Assembly: GCF_001425235.1 (NCBI RefSeq)
Contig: NZ_LMEA01000011.1
Span: 865,523 to 929,522 of the forward strand
DNA length: 64,000 nt
Direction: 5' to 3'
Source: Devosia sp. Root413D1
GTDB taxonomy: Bacteria; Pseudomonadota; Alphaproteobacteria; Rhizobiales; Devosiaceae
The notes under the pieces were generated by a model, which saw only the letters and a list, made by a program, of their open reading frames with translations, was not told the origin of the DNA and ran no database searches. A program made the translations under genes and the position numbers. Below are positions 8,064 to 16,948 of the stretch, in pieces. Positions within the stretch are counted from its first letter, which is position 1. Each line of letters starts with the position of its first letter.

Positions 8064-8167
8064 CCCCTCACCCTAACCCTCTCCCCGGAGGGGAGAGGGG
8101 ACGCAAGCTGAACCGTCACAGCTCCATCGCCCCCTCTCCCCACTGGGGAGAGGGTCGGGGTGAGGGG
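8064..8167. repeat. Inverted-repeat element between nrdA and nrdB
   Basis: CCCTCTCCCC/GGGGAGAGGG hairpins occur twice (about 8078-8100 and 8131-8152). The outer arms CCCCTCACCCT and GGGTCGGGGTGAGGGG are also roughly inverted, so the 100-base spacer can fold as one long structure or two hairpins. It looks like a REP-type insertion inside the nrdAB operon and could affect the NrdA:NrdB ratio. Confidence 0.75.
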
Positions 8168-8193
8168 CAGCAACTAAACAAGGATTTCCCGCC

Positions 8194-9291
8194 ATGTCCC
8201 TCGATTGGTCCCAGGACCTACCCAATAACCACCTCCCCGCCCCTGCTCCCGAAGCCCGCATCGATCGCGCCGGCGGCCGTGTCTCGGTCGACGACAAGGC
8301 GATGATCAACTGCCGCGCCGACGTGAACCAGCTGCTGCCGCTGAAGTACAAATGGGCCTGGGAGAAATACCTCGCCGGCTGCAACAACCACTGGATGCCG
8401 ACCGAAGTCTCCATGCAGGCCGACATCGCACTGTGGAAATCGAAGGATGGCCTCACCGATGACGAGCGCCACACGCTGAAGCGCAATCTCGGCTTCTTTG
8501 CCGCCTCGGAAAGCCTCGTCGCCAACAACATCGTCTTGGCGATCTACCGGCACCTCACCAACCCGGAATGCCGGCAATATCTGCTGCGCCAGGCCTTCGA
8601 GGAGGCGGTGCACACCCACACCTTCCAGTACATCGTCGAGAGCCTCGGCCTCGATGAGGGCGAGCTGTTCAACATGTATCGCGAGGTGCCCTCGATCACC
8701 GACAAGGCGGCCTGGGCACTGAACTTCACCCAGCACCTCGACGATCCGGATTTTACCACCGGCACGCCCGATACCGACCGCGCGTTCGTGCGCGACCTGA
8801 TTGCCTTCTACGTGATCTTCGAGGGCATGTGGTTCTATACCGGCTTCGCGCAGATCCTGTCGCTGGGCCGCCGCAACAAGATGGTCGGCATCGCCGAGCA
8901 GTACCAGTATATCCTGCGCGACGAGAGCATCCATCTGAACTTCGGCATCGACGTGATCAACCAGATCAAGGCGGAGAACCCGCATGTCTGGACGCCCGAG
9001 TTCCAGACCGAAGTGCGCGACATGATCAGGAAGGCCGCCGAGCTCGAAGCCGCCTATAGCCGCGACACCATGCCGAGGGGCTTTCTCGGCCTCAACGCGG
9101 CGCTCTGCGAGCAATACATGCACTTCATCGCCAACCGCCGCTGCGCCCAGCTCGGCCTCGCCTCGGTGTTCGGCGAGACCGAAAACCCGTTCCCCTGGAT
9201 GAGCGAGGCGATGGATCTGAAAAAAGAGAAGAACTTCTTCGAGACCCGCGTCATCGAATACCAGAACGGGGGCGCCCTGAGCTGGGATTGA
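8194..9291 (+). CDS. nrdB: Ribonucleotide reductase class I beta subunit, class Ic-like
   Basis: Radical-generating partner of NrdA, 365 aa, ferritin-like fold. By alignment to E. coli NrdB spacing the metal ligands are E106 (Asp84 in E. coli), E137, H140, E210, E244 and H247. The residue four after H140, which is the radical Tyr122 in E. coli, is F144; a Tyr stands two later (Y146). Glu as first ligand plus Phe at the radical site is the class Ic pattern known from Chlamydia trachomatis, where a Mn/Fe centre stores the oxidant. [12 protein letters not shown] and [10 protein letters not shown] read like that family. AAGGA lies upstream of the ATG. Confidence 0.95.
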   Translation: MSLDWSQDLPNNHLPAPAPEARIDRAGGRVSVDDKAMINCRADVNQLLPLKYKWAWEKYLAGCNNHWMPTEVSMQADIALWKSKDGLTDDERHTLKRNLGFFAASESLVANNIVLAIYRHLTNPECRQYLLRQAFEEAVHTHTFQYIVESLGLDEGELFNMYREVPSITDKAAWALNFTQHLDDPDFTTGTPDTDRAFVRDLIAFYVIFEGMWFYTGFAQILSLGRRNKMVGIAEQYQYILRDESIHLNFGIDVINQIKAENPHVWTPEFQTEVRDMIRKAAELEAAYSRDTMPRGFLGLNAALCEQYMHFIANRRCAQLGLASVFGETENPFPWMSEAMDLKKEKNFFETRVIEYQNGGALSWD

Positions 9292-9298
9292 GCCTTAA

Positions 9299-9331
9299 AG
9301 GGGCGCGTTGCGGCTATGCCCGCGCGCCCCT
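9299..9331 (+). terminator. Hairpin after nrdB
   Basis: AGGGGCGCG (9299-9307) and CGCGCCCCT (9323-9331) form a perfect 9-bp stem eight bases after the nrdB stop. No T-run follows, so it may need Rho or act as an mRNA 3' end stabiliser. Confidence 0.5.
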
Positions 9332-9396
9332 CTGCTGCACGCCCCGACCGGTCACGCCGAGCAGGCTCCAACCTCCCGCAAAACCGTACGCCGCGG

Positions 9397-9918
9397 TCAG
9401 GCGTTGCGGCGACCGAAGACCCGGGAAGCTCTCAGGTGGTCCGGTGCTTTCGGGGCATGGAGCTGCTGCGGTGACATCATCTCGTTCAGGGCAGCAGTGA
9501 GATCGAACCGGTCAGACGGATCGACGGTCGAATGCGGCGCCGCAAAGGGGTTGGGGTGGAGTTTGCCGAGCATGCCATCCTTGACAAAGAGGTGCAGGCG
9601 GAAAACTGCCATCTTGAGCTGTTCGCCCGCGTGAGTTCGCGTCATTTCGCGCAGCTTTTGGAGCACAAATTCGGCCCGCCCCTGCTTGTTCCAGCCATAG
9701 ACGACAAGACCGATACCGCTCTGTCGCATGATTTCCTGGAGCCTGTCGTCGGCGGCATTGAGGGCCGCGACCGTGCGGGCATCGGTGAACAGCAATATCT
9801 TGTTGCCCTTCGACTCCAGCTGGATGCCAAGTTGCTGGAGGATGGATCCTATGTTTGCGTCCTCAAAGACCGCCGGCGGAAAAATGAGCTCAATCTGCGA
9901 CTTGTAACTCAAAGGCAT
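9397..9918 (-). CDS. Hypothetical protein, 173 aa
   Basis: Not a family I recognise. No signal peptide or membrane helix is seen. The first 75 residues alternate hydrophobic strands and helices (I-E-L-I-F-P-P-A-V-F, K-I-L-L-F-T-D-A-R-T-V-A-A-L); a Gly/Trp turn (V-V-Y-G-W-N-K) and a basic helix follow, and the last 60 residues are Pro/His-rich and probably loose. AGGAG lies 10 bases before the ATG. It converges on nrdB. Confidence 0.65.
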   Translation of the reverse strand: MPLSYKSQIELIFPPAVFEDANIGSILQQLGIQLESKGNKILLFTDARTVAALNAADDRLQEIMRQSGIGLVVYGWNKQGRAEFVLQKLREMTRTHAGEQLKMAVFRLHLFVKDGMLGKLHPNPFAAPHSTVDPSDRFDLTAALNEMMSPQQLHAPKAPDHLRASRVFGRRNA

Positions 9919-10232
9919 CCAAGAATCTCTCCTTCTGCAATGGCATCACTTGTCCACAGACAATAGAACAAAGAGTAAAATGGACTTGTTGCTTTGCGTA
10001 GAAGTGAATGAAACCGCTTCCGCAGCAACGTTGCCGGGCTCATGGAGGACGAGCCCTGGGCTCGCCGGCACGATACGCTCAGGCACATCCTCAGCCGGCT
10101 GCCGCAGCTCCCGGGGGGGTAACCAGGGGGAGCAGATCAACGACCTCGGGCAAGATCACTACAATATCTATCGGCTGAGAGGATTTGACGCCAGGGTGGC
10201 GGCCTGCAATACGCTCTTTTCGGGGTCTTTTC
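9919..10232. other. Intergenic stretch, no firm gene
   Basis: Holds the divergent promoters of the 173-aa hypothetical gene and the GT90 gene. A 26-codon frame (ATG near 10039, M-E-D-E-P-W-A-R-R-H) exists but has no supporting signal. I assign nothing. Confidence 0.4.
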
Positions 10233-11279
10233 ATGCCTTCAGCATTTCAGGCGCTGGCGACACGGCTCAGGACAGGTCGGCTGCAGCGGGGGCTAGTTGA
10301 AGCGGCATCGGCGGCAGTGCGCTCACTGGGCCCCGACTTCGTCGTGCCGGTACCGGAGACTGCAATCCGGCTCGATCCGGCAATTGCCTGCCTGTACGAC
10401 GCAGTAATCGGGCGTGGCGCGGCTGGCCTCGAGGTGCGGCTCTCGAGCTTGGACCCCAAGCGGACCCGCCGAAATGGCGCCCCGAGGCTGCGCTCCTACG
10501 TGTACTGGCTGTTGCGCAGCAGCGAGAAGGTCGGCTCGATCAGCGTCACGCTGTCCGATGGTGACCAGCCGTCGGCGGCGACCTTCTCGCCCTCGGCACT
10601 TCTGCCCGACGTCACGCCGCTCCCCGATCCGGCGTTCTTCGAGAACCGCGGCTATGCGGCCGAGCGAAAGCAGAGTCTGGAGCGGGCGTTGCCGTGGAAC
10701 GACCGTAGCGCGGCGCTGGTGTGGCGGGGCGGTATGAACTCCCAGCTCAGCTTCGACCCCGACATGGCGCACAGCCGCCCCGACCTCTGCTCGCAACGGC
10801 TGCTGGCCTGCCTGCTGCTGCGCCACGTGCCCGATACCGACGTGAAGTTTGCCCCGGCCTGGCATCGCCACGCCGGGCCCGCGCTCTACCAGCAGCTTGG
10901 AGTCGTGGGCCTTCAGCTGGCGCCGGACAGCTGGCTGGAGCGGAAATATGCGCTCGACATCGATGGGTTCTCCAACGCCTGGTCGAATCTCTTCACGCGG
11001 TTGCTGTTCGGGTGCTGCGTGCTGAAGGTCGAGAGCCGGCACGGCTTCCGGCAGTGGTACTATGACCGGCTGCGCCCGTGGGAACACTACGTGCCCGTTG
11101 CAGCAGATCTGTCCGATCTCATCGAGCGGTTCGACTGGGTGCGCAGCCACGACGCCGAATGCCGCGATATCGCGCAGCGGGGAAGGCAGCTGGCGCTGGA
11201 GATGACGCTGAGCGCGGCGACAGCGGAGGCCGTCGCGTTGATCGAGGCCAACTGGCAGCGCCAGCGCGGACACCAATGA
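10233..11279 (+). CDS. Glycosyltransferase family 90 (CAP10-like)
   Basis: 348 aa, similar to the lipopolysaccharide/capsule-modifying CAP10 family. The diagnostic part is the C-terminal half: L-V-W-R-G-G, a Y-A-L-D-I-D-G block, N-L-F-T-R-L-L-F-G-C-C-V-L-K-V, W-Y-Y-D-R-L-R-P-W-E-H-Y-V-P-V, and D-L-S-D-L-I-E. Such enzymes usually transfer xylose or glucose to surface glycans. I chose the ATG at 10233 (GGGG eight bases upstream); an in-frame TTG at 10185 is possible. It precedes an autotransporter gene, fitting an envelope role. Confidence 0.82.
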   Translation: MPSAFQALATRLRTGRLQRGLVEAASAAVRSLGPDFVVPVPETAIRLDPAIACLYDAVIGRGAAGLEVRLSSLDPKRTRRNGAPRLRSYVYWLLRSSEKVGSISVTLSDGDQPSAATFSPSALLPDVTPLPDPAFFENRGYAAERKQSLERALPWNDRSAALVWRGGMNSQLSFDPDMAHSRPDLCSQRLLACLLLRHVPDTDVKFAPAWHRHAGPALYQQLGVVGLQLAPDSWLERKYALDIDGFSNAWSNLFTRLLFGCCVLKVESRHGFRQWYYDRLRPWEHYVPVAADLSDLIERFDWVRSHDAECRDIAQRGRQLALEMTLSAATAEAVALIEANWQRQRGHQ

Positions 11280-11405
11280 CCCTGCAGCAAGAAGCGGGGA
11301 TTGCGGGTTGCCTGTTGAAGCTCAGGCCGCCGAGCCGCCCCACCCTTCGATCAAACAATCCCACAACAATCGTCTGACAACGTCCCCTGAGACGACGGGG
11401 GCTCT

Positions 11406-13688
11406 ATGAACACGCGTATGCTGGCCGGATTCTCTTTTGCCGGTCGCCGCGGCAACGTGGGTGTGGCACGACTCTGCTTGCTGGCGCTCTGCTCGGCCCT
11501 GTTGCTGGGGACCATGCTCTCGCCGGCCTCGGCCCAGAGCTTCACCGTCAGCAGCGGCTCGACCGCCGTCACCACGCGGACCATGACCGGGACCGGCAAT
11601 ATCGGGCTGATCGAGCTCGGCGGGACGCTGAAACCGGCGGCCGGCTTGGGCGTCAACATGATCGGCGACGACCAGCGGCTCGACAATTTCGGCCTGATCG
11701 AAACGGTTGGCGCCGGCGCCTATGGCCTCCGGTCGACGGGGCAGAACGTCAGCATCCATAATGCCGGCACCATCGACACCTCAGGCAGCAACGCCAACGG
11801 AATTGACGCAACGGGCGGATCTGCCGACATCGTCAATGACGGGCTGATCCACGTCGATGCGGGGTTCGGCGTCCGCCTCGATGGCGACGCCGCCACGCTT
11901 ACCAACAACGGAACGATCGCTGCCGATGGGTCTTCGCTCGCTGTCTACCTGACCGGGCTGCATGCGAACTTCGTCAACTACGGAACCATCCAATCGACCG
12001 GCAGCAGCGGGGTCGCGGCCAGCGAAGATGGCTACCTCGTCAACTACGGCTCAGTGCTGATCCAGGGATCGAACGGGTTTGGCCTCGCCGTCGGACTGGG
12101 TGGACGGATCGAAAATTATGGCCTCGTCTCCACCACGGGAGATTTCGGCACCGGGATTTTCAACAATACCGGCGGCCTGGACGGCATATACGCCCATAAC
12201 TACGGAACGGTTGTGACGACCGGCCGGTCAGCCAGGGGCATCTATTGGGGCGGCAATAACGGCCACCTCCTCAACGCCGGTACGATCAAGACCAGTGGCC
12301 TGCGCGCGGCGGGGGTGCTGCTGCTGGGCAACGGCATCGTGATGGAAAACGACGGCTCGATCCGCACCACCGGAGATTCCGAGATTGGCATCGCTGCGAA
12401 CGGCATCGAGGCGGCGCCTTTCGCCGATCATGCGCTGATCATCAATCGTGGTTCGATCGCGACGACCGGCATCGGCGCCAGGGGCATCCTGATCGAAGGC
12501 ACCAATGCCAGCATCGTCAATTCCGGCCGCATTGCCTCAGCGCAGTCGAACGCCATCGAGTTCGAGAATGGCGCCGCGCGCCTCGAGCTTCTGGCCGGCA
12601 CGGCGATCGATGGGAACATCCGCTTTACCGGCACCGGCAACACCGTGAGCTTCGGCCCCGGCCTCAACGCCCGGATGAGCTTTATCGGCGCCGGAATGCC
12701 CGGGACGGTGATCGTCGGGGGCAACCCGGCGGTGATCACCGGCAACAGCATCGCGGTGCTCGATCGGGCGGGGTTCGCGCTCGCCGATGACATGAGCCTC
12801 GCCCTCCTCGGCTCCCTCTCGGGCGCTGAAAGAGGTTCCGGCCTGTGCGTCGGGGAAGAGACCGAGGCCGAATGCGACGTCTCCGCCTGGCTCTCAGGGG
12901 CTGGCGGGTTCGATCGGCAAGCGGGCAGCGACGAGCTGGCCGGCTATGGCTATGGCCTCGGTGGGTTGGTCGCCGGCCTCGAGTTCAAGCCGGGCGACGG
13001 GCTCAGCGCCGGCGCCTTCATCGGCGGCGCGGCGGCTGCCGGCGAGGTTGCCGCGAGCCAGGAAACCAACCTGACCGGCGGCATCGTCGGGGCGCATCTG
13101 GGTTTCGCGCGGGGCAGCGTCTTTGCCGATTTCTACGCCGCGCTCGGCATTGTCGGCATCGACAGCCGCCGCAGCGTCGCCGACAACCTGGTTGACGGAG
13201 GCCTCGCCGAGGCGAGCGCCGAGACGGCGGGCTACGCCTTCACCCCAGCGGCGACGCTGGGGTTCAACCTCGATACGCCGCTGGGCGTGCTGACCCCCAG
13301 CCTCAGGGCCCGCTATACGCGGCTGGAGCTCGACGGCTACGCCGAGAGCGGCGCGGCCGACACCCTCGTCGTCGATGCGCGCACCGTGGAACAGGCCGAG
13401 TTGCGGCTGCAACTGGCGCTGACCCTCGCGGCGAGCGATGTGGCGACCACGACCCTCCGCGCCGGGCTCGACCTGACCCACCGCCAGAGCAGCGTCACGG
13501 CGGAACTGGCGGGGCAACCCATCGCCTTCGATCCGGGCAATACCGGCACGCGCTATGGCAGCTTTGCCGGTGTGGACTTCGCCTATCGGCTGGCCGATGG
13601 CGGAAGTCTCGAGGCCCGCTCGGAAGTCGCGTTCGACCCGACCGGCCTCTCCGCCACCGGGCAACTGGGATATCGCAAGCCGTTTTGA
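11406..13688 (+). CDS. Autotransporter with beta-barrel domain
   Basis: Type V secreted surface protein of 760 aa. The signal peptide covers residues 1-43 (A-S-A before Q44), with a long charged n-region. The passenger (about 45-480) has repeated beta-helix units around N-Y-G-T, N-A-G-T-I and N-N-G-T-I with T-T-G or T-S-G turns. The C-terminal barrel (about 495-760) begins W-L-S-G-A-G-G-F-D and ends in Phe, as needed for BAM-dependent insertion. GGGGG is close to the ATG. The passenger shows no catalytic motif, so adhesin or shield roles are guesses. Confidence 0.88.
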   Translation: MNTRMLAGFSFAGRRGNVGVARLCLLALCSALLLGTMLSPASAQSFTVSSGSTAVTTRTMTGTGNIGLIELGGTLKPAAGLGVNMIGDDQRLDNFGLIETVGAGAYGLRSTGQNVSIHNAGTIDTSGSNANGIDATGGSADIVNDGLIHVDAGFGVRLDGDAATLTNNGTIAADGSSLAVYLTGLHANFVNYGTIQSTGSSGVAASEDGYLVNYGSVLIQGSNGFGLAVGLGGRIENYGLVSTTGDFGTGIFNNTGGLDGIYAHNYGTVVTTGRSARGIYWGGNNGHLLNAGTIKTSGLRAAGVLLLGNGIVMENDGSIRTTGDSEIGIAANGIEAAPFADHALIINRGSIATTGIGARGILIEGTNASIVNSGRIASAQSNAIEFENGAARLELLAGTAIDGNIRFTGTGNTVSFGPGLNARMSFIGAGMPGTVIVGGNPAVITGNSIAVLDRAGFALADDMSLALLGSLSGAERGSGLCVGEETEAECDVSAWLSGAGGFDRQAGSDELAGYGYGLGGLVAGLEFKPGDGLSAGAFIGGAAAAGEVAASQETNLTGGIVGAHLGFARGSVFADFYAALGIVGIDSRRSVADNLVDGGLAEASAETAGYAFTPAATLGFNLDTPLGVLTPSLRARYTRLELDGYAESGAADTLVVDARTVEQAELRLQLALTLAASDVATTTLRAGLDLTHRQSSVTAELAGQPIAFDPGNTGTRYGSFAGVDFAYRLADGGSLEARSEVAFDPTGLSATGQLGYRKPF

Positions 13689-13692
13689 GGGC

Positions 13693-14013
13693 TCAGGGCG
13701 CCGAACGCTCTTCGGTCGCCTCGGCTTCGCCTTCGCGTTGCCGCAGTGCATACTCGGCTTCATAAGCCGCGGTGTGGCGGCGCTGCAGGCGCAGCCGGAA
13801 GGCGATGCCGAGGCAGAAGGCGCCGAAGCCCGCGAGGACCAGCGGCACCGGTTGGGCCAGCATGTCGACCTGGTAGAAGCCGCCATAAAGGGCGAGCGCC
13901 AGGGCCAGCAGCGAGACGGCGATCAGGCCATAGGTGAGGGTGGAGCCGTCAGGCTTGGGCGCGTAGCGCGTCGCCGCGGCGCGGGCATTGGCCTTGCGCA
14001 GTTTATCCGGCAC
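13693..14013 (-). CDS. Two-helix membrane protein, 106 aa
   Basis: Basic N-terminus, two hydrophobic segments (about residues 29-45 and 55-72) separated by a short loop, then a basic and finally acidic, probably helical, cytoplasmic tail rich in Glu and Arg. No known domain. It converges on the autotransporter gene with only a few bases between the stops and opens a run of small minus-strand genes. Confidence 0.7.
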   Translation of the reverse strand: MPDKLRKANARAAATRYAPKPDGSTLTYGLIAVSLLALALALYGGFYQVDMLAQPVPLVLAGFGAFCLGIAFRLRLQRRHTAAYEAEYALRQREGEAEATEERSAP

Positions 14014-14067
14014 GGGCGCGCCTCATCGGATGGACAGCCGGCGGCTGCCGGCAGGGCTCGAGCGGGC

Positions 14068-14238
14068 TCAGGGCTGCCGGTAGCGCAGCACGCGCGCCAT
14101 CTCGGCGGCGGTGTCGCGCAGGCCGTTGGCCTTGTCGAGGATGTCCCGCGCCTGCTGGAGCGTCAGGCCAAAGGAGTTGGCGAGAAACCCGGCAGTATAT
14201 TGCTGCTTGGGTTTGGTATCGTTCTGGTCGTCGCTCAT
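14068..14238 (-). CDS. Small helical protein, 56 aa
   Basis: A short soluble protein. The core F-L-A-N-S-F-G-L-T-L-Q-Q-A-R-D-I-L looks like a helix-turn-helix of the sort seen in DUF3606-type stress proteins; that link is a guess. The second of two adjacent ATGs is preferred (AAGGAG six bases upstream). It lies in a group with a response regulator and another small protein on the same strand. Confidence 0.7.
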   Translation of the reverse strand: MSDDQNDTKPKQQYTAGFLANSFGLTLQQARDILDKANGLRDTAAEMARVLRYRQP

Positions 14239-14287
14239 CATGAGCTCCTTGGGTTGGTGTAGGGAATGGCGCCGGCCGAGAGCCGGG

Positions 14288-14671
14288 TTACTGGCCGACA
14301 GCTCGGCGCCACAGGCGCGGCGGCCCAAACACGCTGCGGACCACGCCGACCATGTCCTCCGGCAGAAATGGCTTGCCGAGCACCGGCACGTCCTCGAACT
14401 CCACCGGCAGGTCGTCATCCGCCGTGCAGAAGACGAAGGGGATCAGGCGGACGCGCAGCGACTGGGCGACCTGCAGCGCGGTATTGGTGCCGATGCAATA
14501 GTCGAGAACCGCCGCGTCGAAGGCGAGGTCGTCGATCAGGTGCAGGGCACCGGGGACCGCCTCGGCAAGGTGGACGACATAGCCGGCCTCGGTCAGGCAG
14601 GTTTCGATCAGCACCCCGGTTTGTGGGTCGTCCTCGAGGACGAGAATGCGCTTGGTCTGCTCGTCGCTCAT
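14288..14671 (-). CDS. Single-domain response regulator
   Basis: 127 aa, a receiver domain with no output domain, as in CheY-like phosphorelay or scaffold proteins. Visible features: I-L-V-L-E-D-D near the start (acidic pocket), phospho-acceptor D57 in A-V-L-D-Y, the Thr switch in F-C-T-A-D-D, and the conserved Lys in L-G-K-P-F. AGGAGG precedes twin ATGs; the second gives better spacing. No kinase is nearby, so its partner is elsewhere. Confidence 0.9.
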   Translation of the reverse strand: MSDEQTKRILVLEDDPQTGVLIETCLTEAGYVVHLAEAVPGALHLIDDLAFDAAVLDYCIGTNTALQVAQSLRVRLIPFVFCTADDDLPVEFEDVPVLGKPFLPEDMVGVVRSVFGPPRLWRRAVGQ

Positions 14672-14732
14672 CATTCATCCTCCTCGGGACCTGAGTGTCG
14701 AAAGACGCTTCGGCCGAAAGACTTGGGGGCGC

Positions 14733-14969
14733 TCAGTCTCCCAGCAGCCCCGGCGGCAGGGTGCCAGTGCGGAACAGCAGCTGCGGCTCGTCGTAGGTAT
14801 CGGTTTCCTGATCGATATTGGCCGAGTAGGCCCAGACGCCGGCGCGGGTCGGCCCCATGCGTTCGGCAGCGGCAATGGCCGCCTCCGGGCTTCTGGCCGG
14901 CTGTGGCATATCGGGATCGAGCTTCCGCCCCTTGGCCCTGAAGCCCTGGACGAAATACATCGTGGTCAT
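14733..14969 (-). CDS. Small conserved-looking protein, 78 aa
   Basis: Starts M-T-T-M-Y-F-V-Q-G-F with AGGAGG seven bases upstream, an excellent site that fixes the start well inside a longer frame. The body has S-P-E-A-A-I-A-A-A-E-R and a Y-D-E-P-Q-L-L-F strand, suggesting a small alpha/beta fold. No known function. It is upstream of the response-regulator gene on the same strand. Confidence 0.75.
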   Translation of the reverse strand: MTTMYFVQGFRAKGRKLDPDMPQPARSPEAAIAAAERMGPTRAGVWAYSANIDQETDTYDEPQLLFRTGTLPPGLLGD

Positions 14970-15357
14970 GGCGAAACCTCCTCGAGAAACGCTGCATTGC
15001 AGGCGGTTATGGCGGTGCGACCGCGCTCGGCGCGCACGCACCGGCTGCTTGGTCGCGACAGGCGACAAAGCGACAACGTTGCAAACGAGGGGGACCAGGA
15101 TGGCCGGCGAGCCGGACGATCAGAGCCAACGATGGCTGTAACGTTGCTCCTATATGGCGGCCGACGTCGGTAAAAACAAGGCGATGCGGTTAAAATAAAG
15201 AAACCGACATAGGCAGGTATTTTTCCGACTAATCCTCGGATGTACAAGTATTTTATGACATATACGTGTCCTGCGGAATAGATTGGACATGGCGTCGACA
15301 AGGGCGCATGAATGACGAGCTTTCCGCTGCCCAAGCTGATGTGTCGACGGATGTCCC
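14970..15357. other. AT-richer intergenic region, no gene
   Basis: Divergent promoter region between the small-protein group and the plus-strand frame at 15358. About 15160-15280 is clearly AT-richer than its surroundings. I see no RNA gene or ORF with support. Confidence 0.5.
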
Positions 15358-15732
15358 ATGATTTCATGCGGCGTCGGGCAGACTAAGGATTTTCAAGTGC
15401 TTCTGGAGATTTACGCCACGGGAGACCGCGGTGGAGCACGGGCGTCCGGTCCATCCCTGATTGTCGCTGCCGATAACGTCGCGGCGCTGCCGCGCCACCC
15501 GACGGGCAAATCCTGGCGCTACCTCGCCACCATTTCGGACAGCGACGCGCTGCTTGCCTCCCGTCGCGAGATCATCGAGGCGGCGCTCCAAAGCCATGGC
15601 TACTTTGCCAGCCGGTGGGCGCTTGGTGTCCATGCACCGCGAGCCGCATCGCCGCGACCGGCGGGGCGGAACGGCAACGGCCTCGCCGGCCTCTGGCAAC
15701 GCGCCGAGCTGGCATTCCGGCTGCCCGCCTGA
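15358..15732 (+). CDS. Possible hypothetical protein, 124 aa
   Basis: The frame has plausible content (F-Q-V-L-L-E-I-Y-A-T-G-D, then S-W-R-Y-L-A-T-I-S-D-S-D-A-L-L-A) and a reasonable amino-acid mix up to about residue 90, then turns Pro/Arg-rich. No ribosome-binding site is obvious before the ATG, and an opposite-strand frame covers the same bases. Unrecognised. Confidence 0.4.
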   Translation: MISCGVGQTKDFQVLLEIYATGDRGGARASGPSLIVAADNVAALPRHPTGKSWRYLATISDSDALLASRREIIEAALQSHGYFASRWALGVHAPRAASPRPAGRNGNGLAGLWQRAELAFRLPA

Positions 15733-15789
15733 ACCTTACCACCCCTCAGATCCACCTCACCACGCACTCCGGTGCAGAAGGAGCCCGCT

Positions 15790-15930
15790 ATGGCAAAAGG
15801 CCAGAAACACGGCAATCGCGAAGCCAAAAAGCCCAAGCAGCTGAAGCTTGTCCCCAAGGCTGCGCCGGGAGGCGGGCTGCTCGAGCGGGCGGCGCCCGGC
15901 GGATCGCCAGGAACCCGGAAGACGACTTAG
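15790..15930 (+). CDS. Small basic protein, 46 aa
   Basis: Begins M-A-K-G-Q-K-H-G-N-R-E-A-K-K-P-K, a Lys-rich, probably unstructured peptide of a kind common in alphaproteobacteria, with AAGGAG six bases before the ATG. Function unknown; nucleic-acid or ribosome association would suit the charge. It sits 55 bases upstream of manA and may share its transcript. Confidence 0.75.
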   Translation: MAKGQKHGNREAKKPKQLKLVPKAAPGGGLLERAAPGGSPGTRKTT

Positions 15931-15985
15931 GGGGCCTTGTTTCAAAGCCCCGACACGACGACCCAGTTCAGCTCAGGAGACGACC

Positions 15986-16948
15986 ATGACCATGGAACTT
16001 GCATCCGTCAGGGTGGTCCGCAAACCCTGGGGCAAAACCGATCTGCGCCCGTGGAGCGAGTTCGGCCACGATGGCGCCGCGATCGGCGAACTGTGGTTCC
16101 AGCGCGCTGATAAGCTGGCGCCCGAGCCCAAGCTGCTGCTGAAGCTGCTGTTCACCGATGAGCCGCTATCGGTGCAGGTGCACCCGGACAACACCTTTGC
16201 CCGCGCCATCGGCCTGCCGCACGGCAAGACCGAGGCCTGGTACGTGCTCGCGGCCGACAAGGACGCGAAGGTGGCGTTGGGCCTCAGGCGCGAGCTGACG
16301 CGGCCGCAGCTGCGCGCCGCCATCGAGGACGGCTCGATCGTCGAGCTCATCCACTGGCAGGACGTCACGGTTGGAGAGGGGCTGCTGGTGCCGGCGGGCA
16401 CCATCCACGCCATTGGCGGCGGGCTGGTGCTGGCTGAGATCCAGCAGCGCAGCGACGCGACCTTCCGGATGTTCGACCACGGCCGCCAGCGTGAGCTGCA
16501 TCTCGACAGCGCGGTGGGAGCGGCAGTGGCCGGGCCCGCCATCGCCCAGTCCGCGCCGGTGCGGCTGTCGGAGGCCCGCAATGTCATGGCGCAAAGCGCC
16601 TATTTCGTCCTCGAAACCATCGAGCTGATGCCCAATTCGCATTGGGAGATCGATGCGAGCAGCGAAACCTGGGTGCTGATCCTCGAAGGCGAGGCGGCCT
16701 TCGACCTCACCCAGGTGGCGGCAGGCGAAGCGATGTTCCTCGAGGGGCATCGCGCCACCGTGCGCACCGCAGAACGCGGCGCCAAGGGGTTGATCGCCTA
16801 CGCAGCCAACGCTCCGCTGCCGAACCTCCTGGTCGGCCGCAACGGCATCCCCATCGAGGTGATGGCCGAGCGCTTTCCCGAACTGGGGCTGGGCCGACAG
16901 ATGAAAAAGCCGGGCGCGCCGGCGCGGCCATGGGGGATCCGCTCATGA
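15986..16948 (+). CDS. manA: Mannose-6-phosphate isomerase, class I
   Basis: Interconverts fructose-6-phosphate and mannose-6-phosphate, 320 aa, zinc cupin fold, cytosolic. Seen: W-G early, L-S-V-Q-V-H-P-D-N (zinc ligands), G-K-T-E-A-W-Y-V-L, and V-P-A-G-T-I-H-A-I-G-G-G followed by E-I-Q-Q-R-S-D. AGGAG lies six bases before the ATG. The stop overlaps the next start (ATGA), so it is co-translated with the GT4 gene, pointing to supply of a mannose donor for a glycan made by this operon. Confidence 0.93.
   Translation: MTMELASVRVVRKPWGKTDLRPWSEFGHDGAAIGELWFQRADKLAPEPKLLLKLLFTDEPLSVQVHPDNTFARAIGLPHGKTEAWYVLAADKDAKVALGLRRELTRPQLRAAIEDGSIVELIHWQDVTVGEGLLVPAGTIHAIGGGLVLAEIQQRSDATFRMFDHGRQRELHLDSAVGAAVAGPAIAQSAPVRLSEARNVMAQSAYFVLETIELMPNSHWEIDASSETWVLILEGEAAFDLTQVAAGEAMFLEGHRATVRTAERGAKGLIAYAANAPLPNLLVGRNGIPIEVMAERFPELGLGRQMKKPGAPARPWGIRS

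Noticed and set aside
9397-9918. Considered as NrdR or another nrd-linked regulator
   Set aside because: No zinc-ribbon Cys motifs or ATP-cone; it faces away from nrdAB.
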